Below are positions 33,911-43,086 of a stretch of 64,000 bases of DNA, piece by piece. This DNA is from an uncultured Jannaschia sp. (GTDB lineage: Bacteria > Pseudomonadota > Alphaproteobacteria > Rhodobacterales > Rhodobacteraceae): contig CANLTZ010000001.1 of NCBI GenBank assembly GCA_947494145.1, forward strand, positions 62,001 through 126,000. The letters run 5' to 3'. The translations under genes were made by a program, and so were the position numbers. The stretch's first letter is position 1; the number at the start of each line of letters is the position of its first letter. The notes below the pieces were generated by a model. It was not told the DNA's origin. It was given only the letters and a program-made list of their open reading frames with translations, and ran no database searches.

Positions 33911-34238
33911 TGCGTATTCCTTTTGGACGATGGACCGCCCGGCTGACACGGGATGTCTGCGCGCAAAATACGTCGCGTGACGTGAGCCGCATGGTCGGCG
34001 ACAAATGGTCGTATTGGGCATTCACGGGGGCGTGATTTTCGGTGGCTTCCCGCCCACCAAATCCGTCACGCCCGATGGGCGCTAATCCGCCGGAATCAAA
34101 AGGGAATTCGTTAACCGTGGTTAACCAAAGACGGCCTTCTGAGGTCCCGAACCCTTATTTCCGAAGCGCGCGCTGGCATCGCATTGATGTTGCGATATTT
34201 CTCGAAACGCCGATGCTTCAAGGTCGACGAAAACCGCT
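33911..34238. other. Intergenic region upstream of RTX gene
   Basis: This 328-bp gap should hold the RTX promoter. It contains an imperfect inverted repeat at about 34031-34070 (CGTGATTTTCGGTGG and its partner) and a TTAACC-GT-GGTTAA palindrome at 34111-34124. No small gene with a ribosome site was seen. Confidence 0.6.
34111..34124. promoter_or_regulatory. Palindrome TTAACC-GT-GGTTAA
   Basis: This is a perfect 6-bp dyad with a 2-bp spacer, about 200 bp upstream of the RTX gene. It contains two TTAACC-type CtrA half-sites facing each other, but the spacing (N6 between TTAA boxes) departs from the canonical N7. It is a possible regulator site; the identity of the protein is open. Confidence 0.35.
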
Positions 34239-35087
34239 TTAGCGGCAGACCGTGCCCGCACGATAGCGCGCCGTGTCGAAATGGAAGTGGTCGCGGTGAA
34301 ACCGGTCGCTTTCCGGGCCAAGAACCGTTCCGAATGGCCCGCAGGCCGCGCGGTGGACGGCGCGCAGGATGCGGCCCGCTTCGCCGCGCCCCCAATCGCG
34401 CAGCACGTTGAATTCCGAACCGTCCGCCAGGCGGATCGCGGCAATGTCGATGGCGCGCCCCTTGCCATGTTCGCTGATCCGGGCGCCGCGCTGATTGTTC
34501 CGCGTCCGGCAGGCATAGCCCGCCACCACATGCAGCTCCACCGCCCCGCCACCGGCGCGGCCTACGGCGGGCACGACGCCATTCCGCACCCAGTCTTCCA
34601 ACGCCTGGGCGGTGCCGCAATCCATCCGCGCAGGCGTGCTGAGCGCCAGGCCTGCCACGCCGCGCACGCGCACCGGCTCCGCGATGCCGCAGCCACGGAT
34701 CCGGCCCGGCACCGGCTCGATCACCTCCCCCTGGATCGAGGGCCGCCCGCACAGCCCCCCGCCGCGCGCCTCGCCCCTGGGGCTGCGCGAAAGGGCCAGG
34801 ACGATGTCATCGCGCCAGATCGGTCGCCCCGACCGGCGCACCATTCCGTCCGCGTCGATGCGTGGCCAAGGGGAGCGACGCGCGGCAGCCATTTCGCGCG
34901 CCAACTTCGCCTCGTCGGACAACCGACCCACCGGACGCGGTGACCTGGACACCGCCGCCACCGGCGATGGCTCCGACGCGCCGCGGCTGGACATGACCAC
35001 GATCTGCGTGTCCGGCCGTGGCACCGGGCGAATATCCTCCGCAACAGCAGGCGCTGCCAGAAGAAACGCGGCGACCAGCGCCCTCAC
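34239..35087 (-). CDS. Extensin-like family protein (peptidase M15-like), exported
   Basis: This is a 282-residue protein with a signal peptide (MRALVAAFLLAAPAVA). A proline/arginine-rich linker precedes a C-terminal extensin-like domain common in Rhodobacterales. Metal-ligand-type motifs are SEHGKGRAIDIAAI and DRFHRDHFHFD, as in M15 D-Ala-D-Ala carboxypeptidases. Four or more Cys in the domain suggest disulfides, consistent with the periplasm. A peptidoglycan role is inferred. The GTG start overlaps the tyrC-like stop by 4 bp. Confidence 0.83.
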   Translation of the reverse strand: MRALVAAFLLAAPAVAEDIRPVPRPDTQIVVMSSRGASEPSPVAAVSRSPRPVGRLSDEAKLAREMAAARRSPWPRIDADGMVRRSGRPIWRDDIVLALSRSPRGEARGGGLCGRPSIQGEVIEPVPGRIRGCGIAEPVRVRGVAGLALSTPARMDCGTAQALEDWVRNGVVPAVGRAGGGAVELHVVAGYACRTRNNQRGARISEHGKGRAIDIAAIRLADGSEFNVLRDWGRGEAGRILRAVHRAACGPFGTVLGPESDRFHRDHFHFDTARYRAGTVCR

Positions 35088-35989
35088 CGCTTCGGCCCCC
35101 GCCCGAAATCGGGCGCGTCGGTATCTTGCCCCGCTTCAATGATGCCCCGCCGAATGGCCCGGGTCCTTGTGAAGTACTCATGCAACAGATCGCCATCCCC
35201 CGTGCGGATCGCCCTTTGCAACGCGAACAATTCTTCGGTGAAACGCCCCAGGATTTCCAGCGTGGCGTCCTTGTTGGTCAGGAACACATCCCGCCACATG
35301 ACCGGGTCGCTGGCCGCGATGCGGGTGAAATCCCGAAAGCCCGCCGCTGAATACTTGATGACCTCGCTATCGGTCACGCGCCGCAAATCGTCGGCCACGC
35401 CCACCATCGTATAGGCGATGAGATGCGGCGCATGGCTGGTGACGGCCAGAACCAGGTCGTGGTGATCGGGCGCCATGGTTTCGACGCTTGAGCCCAGCGC
35501 CTCCCAAAGCCGTGTCAACCGCGCCACTTCGGGCCCATCCATCTCGGGCGTCAGCAGGCACCAGCGATTGTCGAACAGCTCCGCAAAGCCTGCCTCGGGC
35601 CCCGAATGCTCGGTGCCCGCCAGCGGATGGGCGGGCACGAATTGCACGCCCTCGGGCAGGTGCGGCCTCACGGCCCCGATCACCGCCCGCTTGACGGACC
35701 CCACATCGCTGACCGTGGCGCCCGGCGCCAGATGGGGCGCGATCTCGCGCGCCACGGCCTCCATCGCGCCCACCGGCACGCAAAGCACGACCAAATCCGC
35801 GCCCTGCACGGCGTCGGCCGCCGTGGCGCAGACCCGGTCGCACAGGCCCAAGCCCACGGCCAAGTCGCGCGTCTTGGCCGTGCGCGCCGTACCCACCACC
35901 TCGCCCGCCAGCCCGTCGCGCTTCATGCGCAACCCCATGGAGCCCGCGATCAGGCCCAGCCCGATCAACGCGACGCGGTCATAGATCAC
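35084..35989 (-). CDS. Prephenate/arogenate dehydrogenase
   Basis: This is a 301-residue NAD(P)-dependent enzyme of tyrosine biosynthesis. It starts at the GTG at 35989 (VIYDRVALIGLGLIAGSMGL) with the nucleotide-binding GxGxxxGS. PAHPLAGTEHSGPEAG is the substrate-binding signature. The GTG overlaps the hisC stop by 4 bp (GTGA), and its own stop overlaps the next gene by 4 bp: a tightly coupled hisC-tyrC-extensin operon. The hisC-tyrC pairing is frequent in alphaproteobacteria, where the aminotransferase can also serve aromatic amino-acid synthesis. Confidence 0.9.
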   Translation of the reverse strand: MIYDRVALIGLGLIAGSMGLRMKRDGLAGEVVGTARTAKTRDLAVGLGLCDRVCATAADAVQGADLVVLCVPVGAMEAVAREIAPHLAPGATVSDVGSVKRAVIGAVRPHLPEGVQFVPAHPLAGTEHSGPEAGFAELFDNRWCLLTPEMDGPEVARLTRLWEALGSSVETMAPDHHDLVLAVTSHAPHLIAYTMVGVADDLRRVTDSEVIKYSAAGFRDFTRIAASDPVMWRDVFLTNKDATLEILGRFTEELFALQRAIRTGDGDLLHEYFTRTRAIRRGIIEAGQDTDAPDFGRGPKR

Positions 35990-37065
35990 GCCCGCGCCCA
36001 AGCGGCCATTCCTTCCAGCAAGCGCGTCACGCCCGCAGCATCGCCCACCGTCATGCGCAGGCAATGGGGCAGGCCATAGCCCGCCAAGTGCCGCACGATG
36101 ATGCCTTGCGCCTTGAGTGCTGCATCACAGTCGCGCGCGGCCGCTTCGTTCTCGAACCGCGCCAATACGAAATTCGCCTCCGACGCGTCGACGCCCAACC
36201 CAAGGTCGCGCAGCCCCTCCGTCAGCCGCGCGCGTTGCACCCGGTTGTCTTCGGCACAGCGCGCCACGAAATCCCGGTCGCGCATGGCGGCCTCGGCGGC
36301 AGCCAGCGCCACGTTTGACAGGTTGAACGGCCCGCGAATACGGTTGAGCACGTCGATCACGGCCTGCGCGCCATAGCCCCAGCCGACCCGCAGCCCGCCC
36401 AGCCCATACATCTTCGAGAAGGTCCGCGTGACGAATACATTCTCTCGCACGCCCGCCAGACCCAGGCCGCCATCGAAATCGCCCGCATATTCCACATAGG
36501 CCCCGTCCAGCACCAACAGACAGCCCTCGGGCAGACCATCGGCCAGTCGCACCACGTCTTGCCCGCCGATCATGGTGCCGGTGGGATTGGCAGGGTTGGC
36601 CAGGAACATCAGCTTGGTGCGCGGCCCGCAGGCGGCGAGCATGGCATCCACATCGACCACCCGGTCCCGCTCCGCCGCCGCGACCGGCGTGCCGCCCGCG
36701 GCGCGGGTGGCGATGGGATACATCAGAAAGCCCTGTGCGGGATGCACCACCTCATCGCCCGGCCCCACATAGGCCTGGCACAGCAGATGCAGCACCTCGT
36801 CCGAGCCCACGCCGCAAATCACGCGCGCCGCGTCCAAGTCATGGACTTCGGCAATGGCGCGCCGCAGTCCCGCGTGGTCCGTGGAGGGATAAAGGTGCAT
36901 GGCGCCCGCCGCCTCCCGGGCGGCGGCCACGGCGCTTTCCGGCGCGCCATGGGGATTTTCGTTGGAAGACAGCTTGAGCACATCCTCAACCCCCGGCACC
37001 TTTGACGCGCCGCCCTGATAGAGCTCGATCTCCATGATCCCCGGCTGGGGCGCGGGCGCCTGCAT
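35986..37065 (-). CDS. hisC: Histidinol-phosphate / aromatic aminotransferase
   Basis: This is a 359-residue class II PLP aminotransferase. LSSNENPHGAP is at the start, the PLP contacts lie in NPANPTGTMI, and the Schiff-base Lys is in TFSKMYGLGGLRVGWGYG. PGIMEIELYQGG is typical of alphaproteobacterial HisC. Coupling to the prephenate/arogenate dehydrogenase suggests it may also transaminate prephenate or aromatic keto acids. The gene starts 138 bp downstream of priA, after a perfect palindrome. Confidence 0.88.
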   Translation of the reverse strand: MQAPAPQPGIMEIELYQGGASKVPGVEDVLKLSSNENPHGAPESAVAAAREAAGAMHLYPSTDHAGLRRAIAEVHDLDAARVICGVGSDEVLHLLCQAYVGPGDEVVHPAQGFLMYPIATRAAGGTPVAAAERDRVVDVDAMLAACGPRTKLMFLANPANPTGTMIGGQDVVRLADGLPEGCLLVLDGAYVEYAGDFDGGLGLAGVRENVFVTRTFSKMYGLGGLRVGWGYGAQAVIDVLNRIRGPFNLSNVALAAAEAAMRDRDFVARCAEDNRVQRARLTEGLRDLGLGVDASEANFVLARFENEAAARDCDAALKAQGIIVRHLAGYGLPHCLRMTVGDAAGVTRLLEGMAAWARA

Positions 37066-37136
37066 CTGTCTGATCCCCGTCTCGTTCGGGCCGTTCTACG
37101 AAGACCGGACCGGGCCCGCAATCGGCCAGGTGGGAA

Positions 37137-37191
37137 TTGAGTATTTATGGACCAGTGATGCCCCCTCCATCACTGGTCCATAAATACTCAA
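37137..37191. repeat. Perfect 24-bp inverted repeat (paired GAGTATTT elements)
   Basis: TTGAGTATTTATGGACCAGT (continuing GATG) and its exact inverse surround a 7-nt CCCCCTC loop. Each arm resembles the GGAGTATTT...GCCAGGATGAA element found singly at 731, 8219 and 62525, so this is a tail-to-tail pair. It lies between priA and hisC. There is no T-run after it on the minus strand (TTCCCACC), so simple termination is not clear. Confidence 0.9.
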
Positions 37192-37203
37192 AAAATCCGA
37201 CGG

Positions 37204-39402
37204 TCAGAGGAAGCTCTGTGGGTCGATATCGACGCTCAGCCGGGCCGAGCGTGGCACGTCGACAGCCGCCACCCAGGCCGAGATCGCCGATTGCAACGGG
37301 GCTTGGCGCGGCGCCTTGACCAGCAGGCGCACGCGGTGGCGGCCGCGGATGCGGGCGATGGGGGCGGGGGCGGGGCCGAAAACCTCGGCGCCGATCTGGT
37401 CCAGCATCGCCGCCCGGCGCGCCAAGGCGTTGCCCAAATCGAAGGCCACTTGCGACGATGGGTCCGAGATGACGATGCCTGCCATGCGCCCGTAAGGCGG
37501 CACGCCCGCGGCGCGGCGTTGGGCCGCTTCCTCGGCCCAGAAGGCTTCTTCATCGCCCGACAGGATGGCGCGCATGACGGGATGTTCGGGTTGGAAGGTT
37601 TGCAGCAGCGCCTCGCCCGGGCGGTCGGCGCGGCCCGCCCGGCCCGACACTTGGCGCATCAATTGAAACGTGCGTTCCGCCGCCCGCAGATCGGACCCCT
37701 GCAAGCCCAGATCGGCGTCGATCACGCCCACCAGGGTGAGCAGCGGGAAGTTGTGTCCCTTGGCCACCAATTGCGTGCCCACCACGATATCGGCGCCGCC
37801 ATTGGCGATATCCTCCACCTTGGCCTTCAGCGCCCGGGCCGAGCCGAACAGGTCCGAGGACAACACCGCCACGCGCGCTTCGGGGAACAGCTCGGTCACT
37901 TCTTCGGCCATCCGCTCCACCCCCGGGCCCACGGGCGCCATCTTGCCTTCGACCCCGCAGGACGGGCAGGCTTGGGGCAGGGGGGCCGTTTCGCCGCATT
38001 GATGGCACATCAGGCGTTTGAGGAAGCGGTGTTCCACCATGCGCGCGTCACATTGGTGGCAGGCCACCTGCTGGCCGCAGGCCCGGCACAGCGTCACCGG
38101 CGCATAGCCCCGGCGGTTGAGGAAGATAAGCGACTGCTCCCCCGCCTCGATCCGCTGCGTGATGGCGCCGCGCAGGGTGGGCGACACCCATCGCCCGCCG
38201 GGCAGGTCTTCGTTGCGCATGTCGATGGCGCGCAGGCGGGGCAGCACCGCGTCGCCGAAGCGGGTGGTCAGGTCCAGGCGGCGATATTTGCCGCTTTCGG
38301 CATTGGCCCAGCTTTCCAGCGACGGCGTGGCCGAGGCCAGGACAACCTGCGCCCCTTCGCAGGACGCGCGCAGAACCGCCATGTCACGCGCCGAATACAG
38401 CACGCCGTCTTCCTGTTTGTAGGAGGTGTCGTGTTCTTCATCCACCACCACCAGCCCCAAATTCGGGAAGGGCAGAAACAGCGACGACCGTGCCCCCACC
38501 ACCAGCCGCGCCTGGCCTTCGGCCACCTTGCGCCAGCAGCGCCGCCGCTCGGCCTGGGTGACGCCGGAATGCCATTCTGCGGGGCGCGCGCCGAAGCGGG
38601 CTTCGACCCGGGTCAGGAATTCCGCGGTCAGCGCGATTTCCGGCAGCAGGACCAGCGCCTGGCGCCCCCGTGCCAGACATTCGGCGACGGCTTCCAGATA
38701 GACTTCGGTCTTGCCCGAGCCCGTGACGCCCTTCAACAGCGTCGTGCCGTAGCCCGGCTGGGCCAGGGCTGCCCGCAGGGCTGACGCCGCTTGGGCCTGG
38801 TCGCAGGCCAGCTTCTTGCCGGGGCGGACGGCGTCCAGGGGGGGAAAATCCGCGTCCCGCTCCACCCGCCGCTCGGCCACGGCACCCGAGGCGACCAGCC
38901 CCTTGACCACCCCGGTGGAGACGCCCGCAAGCTCCGCCAATTCGGATGCGCCGAAGAGGTCGTCGCGCCGTTCTTCCAATACGGCGAGTACCTGTTCGCG
39001 GGCGGGCGTCATCCGGTCGGGTGCGCCGTCACCCAAGGCATAAAGCACGCGCTTGCCGGGTTTGTCGCCCAGGCCGGGCACGCGCATGGCGAGGCGGACC
39101 ATGGTCGTCAGCGGGGTGAGCGTATAGGCCGCCGCGCGGGTGACGAAATCGCGCATCCCCTCGGTCATGGGGGTAACGTCCAGCACGCGGGATACACGGC
39201 GCAGCTTTTCCACCGGCCAATCGCCTTCGGCCGGGCCCCAGACCACGCCCAGGATCAGCCGGGGGCCCAGGGGCACCTCAACGAAGGCGCCGTCTTCCAC
39301 GCCGCCTTCGGGTGCCAGATAATCCAGCGTCCGATCCAGGGGCTGCGTCGTCAGAACGGCGACAGGCGTGCCGGGGGAATGGTGTCGATCCATGGCCCCC
39401 AT
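37204..39402 (-). CDS. priA: Primosomal protein N' (PriA helicase)
   Basis: This is a 732-residue replication-restart DEAH helicase. Walker A is GVTGSGKTEVYLE, the DEEH box is VVVDEEHDTSYKQ, and the eight zinc-binding Cys occur as CRACGQQVACHQC...CHQCGETAPLPQACPSC. The N-terminal 3'BD domain and C-terminal domain are present. It restarts stalled forks by loading DnaB. Two ATGs (39402, 39393) are possible starts. Unregulated by any site I can see. Confidence 0.95.
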   Translation of the reverse strand: MGAMDRHHSPGTPVAVLTTQPLDRTLDYLAPEGGVEDGAFVEVPLGPRLILGVVWGPAEGDWPVEKLRRVSRVLDVTPMTEGMRDFVTRAAAYTLTPLTTMVRLAMRVPGLGDKPGKRVLYALGDGAPDRMTPAREQVLAVLEERRDDLFGASELAELAGVSTGVVKGLVASGAVAERRVERDADFPPLDAVRPGKKLACDQAQAASALRAALAQPGYGTTLLKGVTGSGKTEVYLEAVAECLARGRQALVLLPEIALTAEFLTRVEARFGARPAEWHSGVTQAERRRCWRKVAEGQARLVVGARSSLFLPFPNLGLVVVDEEHDTSYKQEDGVLYSARDMAVLRASCEGAQVVLASATPSLESWANAESGKYRRLDLTTRFGDAVLPRLRAIDMRNEDLPGGRWVSPTLRGAITQRIEAGEQSLIFLNRRGYAPVTLCRACGQQVACHQCDARMVEHRFLKRLMCHQCGETAPLPQACPSCGVEGKMAPVGPGVERMAEEVTELFPEARVAVLSSDLFGSARALKAKVEDIANGGADIVVGTQLVAKGHNFPLLTLVGVIDADLGLQGSDLRAAERTFQLMRQVSGRAGRADRPGEALLQTFQPEHPVMRAILSGDEEAFWAEEAAQRRAAGVPPYGRMAGIVISDPSSQVAFDLGNALARRAAMLDQIGAEVFGPAPAPIARIRGRHRVRLLVKAPRQAPLQSAISAWVAAVDVPRSARLSVDIDPQSFL

Positions 39403-39436
39403 ATCGCCCCTGCCGGGGCCGTGCGCTAGGCCCGTG

Positions 39437-40063
39437 TCAAGTGGCGCGCCGCGTCAGCGCCGTGACCGCGCCCATGGCCATGAGCGCGCCGCCCCCGGCG
39501 CGTGTCAGCAGCCGCAAGACCGACGGACGCCGCAGGCCGGCGCGCAGGCGGTCGGCCAGCAATGCGTAGGCCAGGGCGTTGAGCGTGGCCAAAGCGACGA
39601 AGGTCACCGTCAGAATGGTGAATTGCGGCAGAAGCGGTGCATCGGTCCGGATGAACTGGGGCACGAAGGCGATGAAGAAGACGATGCTTTTGGGGTTGAG
39701 CGCGGTGACGATGGCCGCGTGGCCAAAGACGTCGCGGGCCGAGACGGGGCCAGATGTGACGTCTTCCAGGCTGGCGCTGTCTGCCGAGCGCCAAAGCTTG
39801 AACCCCATCCAGATCAGATAGGCCGCACCGATCCATTTAAGAATGGTGAACAACGTGGCGCTGGCCAGAACCAAGGCCCCCAGCCCCGCCAACGAGGCGG
39901 TCATGGCGATGGCATCCCCCAGGGCCACGCCGCCCGCGCTGGCCAGGGCCACGCGGCGCCCTTGGGAGAGCGCATAGCTCATCACCAGCAGGATGGTGGG
40001 GCCGGGAATGGCCAGCAAGGCCATCGAGGCGATGACGAATGTCACCCAGAGTGTCGGATCCAT
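39437..40063 (-). CDS. LysE family amino-acid exporter
   Basis: This is a 208-residue membrane protein with five to six hydrophobic helices. The LysE/RhtB signatures are IPGPTILLVMSYALSQGRR near the start and ALNPKSIVFFIAFVPQF in the middle. It probably exports an amino acid or derivative; the substrate is unknown. It is divergent from the transaldolase gene, with 64 bp between starts. Confidence 0.87.
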   Translation of the reverse strand: MDPTLWVTFVIASMALLAIPGPTILLVMSYALSQGRRVALASAGGVALGDAIAMTASLAGLGALVLASATLFTILKWIGAAYLIWMGFKLWRSADSASLEDVTSGPVSARDVFGHAAIVTALNPKSIVFFIAFVPQFIRTDAPLLPQFTILTVTFVALATLNALAYALLADRLRAGLRRPSVLRLLTRAGGGALMAMGAVTALTRRAT

Positions 40064-40127
40064 GGTCTAGTCCTTTGGCGGGTCGTACTCTATCACGCCA
40101 ACAAATCCCAGCCATGCCGAGGACGCC

Positions 40128-40781
40128 ATGAAATTCTTCGTAGACACTGCCGAAATTGACGCCATCCGCGAACTCAACGATCTGGGCATGGTGGATGGGG
40201 TGACGACGAACCCGTCGCTGATCGCAAAGTCCGGGCGCGATATCTTCGAGGTCACCAAGGAGATCTGCGATCTGGTGGAGGGCCCCGTCAGCGCCGAGGT
40301 GGTCGCCACCGAATACGACGCGATGCTGCGCGAAGGGGAGCATCTGGCAAAGATCGCGCCCAATATCTGCGTGAAGGTCCCGCTGACTTGGGCGGGCCTC
40401 AAGACCTGCAAGGTGCTGTCTGCGCAGGGCACGCAGGTCAATGTCACGCTGTGCTTCAGCGCCAATCAGGCGCTGCTGGCGGCCAAGGCGGGGGCCACGT
40501 TCATTTCACCCTTCATCGGGCGGTTGGACGATATCAATATCGACGGGATGGAGCTGATCGAGGACATTCGCACGATCTACGACAATTACGATTTCGGGAC
40601 CGAAATTCTGGCGGCGTCGATCCGGTCGGCCAACCATATGAAGGACGCGGCCTTGATCGGGGCGGATGTGGCCACGGCACCGCCGGGCGTGATCAAGGCG
40701 ATGATCAACCATCCGCTGACCGACAAGGGGCTGGATGCGTTCTTGGCCGATGCGACCAAGGCAGGGATCAAGATCGTCTGA
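40128..40781 (+). CDS. Transaldolase / fructose-6-phosphate aldolase family
   Basis: The 217-residue protein is of the short TalC/FSA type. [17 protein letters not shown] is at the start, with TNPSL at 27-31, and the Schiff-base Lys is about 83 in [12 protein letters not shown]. It works in the non-oxidative pentose phosphate pathway or as an aldolase; sequence alone does not separate these. GAGGA precedes the ATG. It is convergent with the first AraC gene; the gap holds an unusual cluster of dyads. Confidence 0.88.
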   Translation: MKFFVDTAEIDAIRELNDLGMVDGVTTNPSLIAKSGRDIFEVTKEICDLVEGPVSAEVVATEYDAMLREGEHLAKIAPNICVKVPLTWAGLKTCKVLSAQGTQVNVTLCFSANQALLAAKAGATFISPFIGRLDDINIDGMELIEDIRTIYDNYDFGTEILAASIRSANHMKDAALIGADVATAPPGVIKAMINHPLTDKGLDAFLADATKAGIKIV

Positions 40782-40826
40782 GGGGGCTGTTCGCTTCGGT
40801 CCGACACGCGGGACACGTACCGGAAT

Positions 40827-40894
40827 GTTTCGCGTGCGAAACGTCCGCTTCGGACCTTTAACCTATTGTTAATAAATTGTTTCGCGTGCGAAAC
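40827..40894. promoter_or_regulatory. Duplicate GTTTCGCGTGCGAAAC 16-mers flanking a CtrA-type site
   Basis: The same 16-mer (7-bp arms GTTTCGC/GCGAAAC, central GT) occurs at 40827-40842 and 40879-40894, exactly 52 bp apart (about five helical turns). Between them are a GTCCG-CTT-CGGAC hairpin (40843-40855) and TTAACCTATTGTTAA (40858-40872). A GGGGG/CCCCC hairpin follows at about 40900-40917. All lie in the gap between convergent transaldolase and AraC genes, so this is not a normal promoter position. The 16-mer is 2 bp longer at its centre than the ParB site TGTTTCACGTGAAACA. Confidence 0.65.
40858..40872. promoter_or_regulatory. CtrA-type site TTAA-N7-TTAA
   Basis: TTAACCTATTGTTAA matches the full CtrA consensus. 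It is centred between the two 16-mers described in the enclosing entry and is not close upstream of any start codon. Confidence 0.5.
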
Positions 40895-40919
40895 ATCTGG
40901 GGGGCGGGAAAACCCCCGG

Positions 40920-41837
40920 TCAGTGGAGTACCCGCCCTCTGGCGCGCACATCGCGGCGCCACTGGGCGGGGGAGAGGCCGATCTGCTGGTTGAAGACCCG
41001 GGCCATGCGCGCGGGGCTTGAAAACCCCGCCGCGCGGGCAATGTCGGGCAGGGTATCGGCGCCCAAAGCCATGCGATCTTTCACCACGGCGATCCGGCGC
41101 TGCGTGACATAATCGTCGGGCACCAGGCCGGTGGTCTTCTGGAAAGCCTCGAAGAAGGAAACCGTGTCCATACCCAAGGTCGCCGCCATCCGGTTGAGCG
41201 ATAGCGGCCGGTTCAGATGCGCTTCGACGTAATCGGACACGCGGGACAGTTCCGTCTGCGACAGCGTGTGGCGCGCGGGTTCGCGGTCGGTGATACCCAT
41301 GCGCCGCATCGTCAGGATCAACGCGATCTTCATCACCAGCATGTCCGCGAACACGTCGCTGGCGCATTGTGGCAGCCTTGCTTCGTCCAAAAGCAAGTCC
41401 ATCAGCATCTTCAGCCGACTGTCATAGACCCCGAAGAACGAAATCGGCTCCACGAAACCGCGCCCCAGATGGCTGAGCGCTTCCATGGCGTCGTCGAAGA
41501 CGGATTGATCGATGCAGACTTGCTGGACAACCTGTGTGCCGCGCATCTTGCAGGACATTTCGGTCCCATTATGGGTGTAATGGACCATACCGGGCAGACA
41601 CCGACCGCTGGTCTTCGACCCGTTCTCACAATCGCACTGAATGGCAAAAGACTGGCTGCCATGGAGCGTCAGTTCGACCAGATGAAATCCGCAGGCTGCT
41701 TCGAACTGGCCGCTGCCTTGTTCAATCACCAACAGGTTCGCGCGGGGCCAATAGGCTTCGTCGGGCCGGCGCAGCTTGGCGTGGCCGAACTCGACCATGG
41801 CCTCCGACATGTCCGTGCGCAGGATTGAATCGTGCAT
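40920..41837 (-). CDS. AraC-family transcriptional regulator 1
   Basis: The 305-residue protein has a C-terminal AraC double helix-turn-helix at about 205-300 (LSRVSDYVEAHLNRPLSLNR; TLPDIARAAGFSSPARMARV) and an N-terminal domain of unknown ligand. It is the most divergent of three tandem AraC genes on this strand. It shares their N-terminal layout (a FHLVELxLxG segment) but differs in recognition-helix residues. Self-contained, 70 bp downstream of the next AraC gene. Confidence 0.87.
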   Translation of the reverse strand: MHDSILRTDMSEAMVEFGHAKLRRPDEAYWPRANLLVIEQGSGQFEAACGFHLVELTLHGSQSFAIQCDCENGSKTSGRCLPGMVHYTHNGTEMSCKMRGTQVVQQVCIDQSVFDDAMEALSHLGRGFVEPISFFGVYDSRLKMLMDLLLDEARLPQCASDVFADMLVMKIALILTMRRMGITDREPARHTLSQTELSRVSDYVEAHLNRPLSLNRMAATLGMDTVSFFEAFQKTTGLVPDDYVTQRRIAVVKDRMALGADTLPDIARAAGFSSPARMARVFNQQIGLSPAQWRRDVRARGRVLH

Positions 41838-41907
41838 GCCCTACTAGGCGGCTTTGCCATCTATCGGGTCAAGGAAAGGATGTGCCCGAAACGAAGAAGT
41901 GACTGCC

Positions 41908-42834
41908 CTAGCTTTCCGTTTCCGGGTCGGCCTGGCCGTCCTTGACGGCGGCCCGCCACTTCCCGGGCGATGTGCCCACGCGTTTGGTGAACGCGGTGGT
42001 CATGTGGGATTGGCTCGAAAAACCGGTGGCATAGGCGATTTCGGCCAAAGGTTCGCGATCTTCCAGCAGCATTTCCTTCGCCCGCGCGATGCGCCGCTCG
42101 ATCAGGTATTGATGCGGTGCCTGACCGGTCGTTTCCCGGAAGGCGCGGGTGAAACCGAAAACGTCCATGCCAAGGATGTTGGCCAAGGTGTCCATGCCGC
42201 CCGGGTCTGCAAGATTGGCGCGCAGATAGTCGGAGACGCGCGAAATCTCTTCCGCCGAAAGCTTGCGCCGCTTCTGTTCGGCAGGTGGCGCATTCTGCTG
42301 GCGTCGCAGGATCAAGACGGCCATCTGCTGCGCCAAGGCGTCGACGTATAGGTCACCGCCCGCAGACGGATTGCGCGCTTCTTCCAGAAGCGCTTCGGCC
42401 AGTGCTTTCAAGCGTGGCTCAAACACGCCCTGAAAGCCAAGCGCAGGTGCCAGGTCCGTGGCGGAGGCGTTCAGCGAGGATGCCGTGTCGTCGAAGATCG
42501 TGCGGTCGATATACATCTGCAGGACGGTGTATTGCCCGTCGATGCGGAATTCCTGCGGCGTGTCGCATTGCATATGGCTCAGCGAGCCGGGCACGATATC
42601 CGCGCTCACACCATCGCCCTGTTCGGTGCCGTTGATCGGGCCCACTCTGACACGACCATCGAGGCAAAGCTCCACAAGGTGGAAGTCCAAGACACCGCGG
42701 CAGGACACATCCTCTTGACGAAAGACGACCGCGTTGACCCGTCTCCAGTTGCGGCTGTTCCTTTCTTGCAGGGTCGCCTGGAACCGCCGTTCCATCATGT
42801 CCACCATCCGCTGGCGGGTGATGCGTTCCGACAT
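41908..42834 (-). CDS. AraC-family transcriptional regulator 2
   Basis: The 308-residue protein has a C-terminal DNA-binding domain (ISRVSDYLRANLADPGGMDT; PLAEIAYATGFSSQSHMTTAF) almost the same as that of the third AraC protein. The shared core GQAPHQYLIERRIARxKEML indicates a recent duplication. The N-terminal region carries FHLVELCLDGRVRVGPING, parallel to FHLFELCLEGHMHAEVEME in regulator 3. Ligand unknown. Confidence 0.87.
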   Translation of the reverse strand: MSERITRQRMVDMMERRFQATLQERNSRNWRRVNAVVFRQEDVSCRGVLDFHLVELCLDGRVRVGPINGTEQGDGVSADIVPGSLSHMQCDTPQEFRIDGQYTVLQMYIDRTIFDDTASSLNASATDLAPALGFQGVFEPRLKALAEALLEEARNPSAGGDLYVDALAQQMAVLILRRQQNAPPAEQKRRKLSAEEISRVSDYLRANLADPGGMDTLANILGMDVFGFTRAFRETTGQAPHQYLIERRIARAKEMLLEDREPLAEIAYATGFSSQSHMTTAFTKRVGTSPGKWRAAVKDGQADPETES

Positions 42835-43086
42835 CGCTCAGGTCTCCGGGTGGGCCGCTGTGTAGGGAGTGACTCCGAACCGCTCACAAAACCGTTAACC
42901 GGGGAAAACCGCAAATTCTTGCAAATTCTTGCATAAGGGCCTGCGGCGACCGCACGTCATCTAAAAACGGTCCCGTGGTTTCAACGGGCCGCTTCTTGGT
43001 GTCGATGGAGTCGCCAAGCCCCGATTTTCTGCGTGGGTTTGCCGGATTTCCGGCTCGCCCTGGCAGGCGCGTTGCCGTGCCGCGCC

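Noticed and set aside
40827-40894. The 16-mers as canonical ParB (parS) sites.
   Set aside because: The core differs from TGTTTCACGTGAAACA by the 2-bp longer centre; two copies between convergent genes are not proof of parS.
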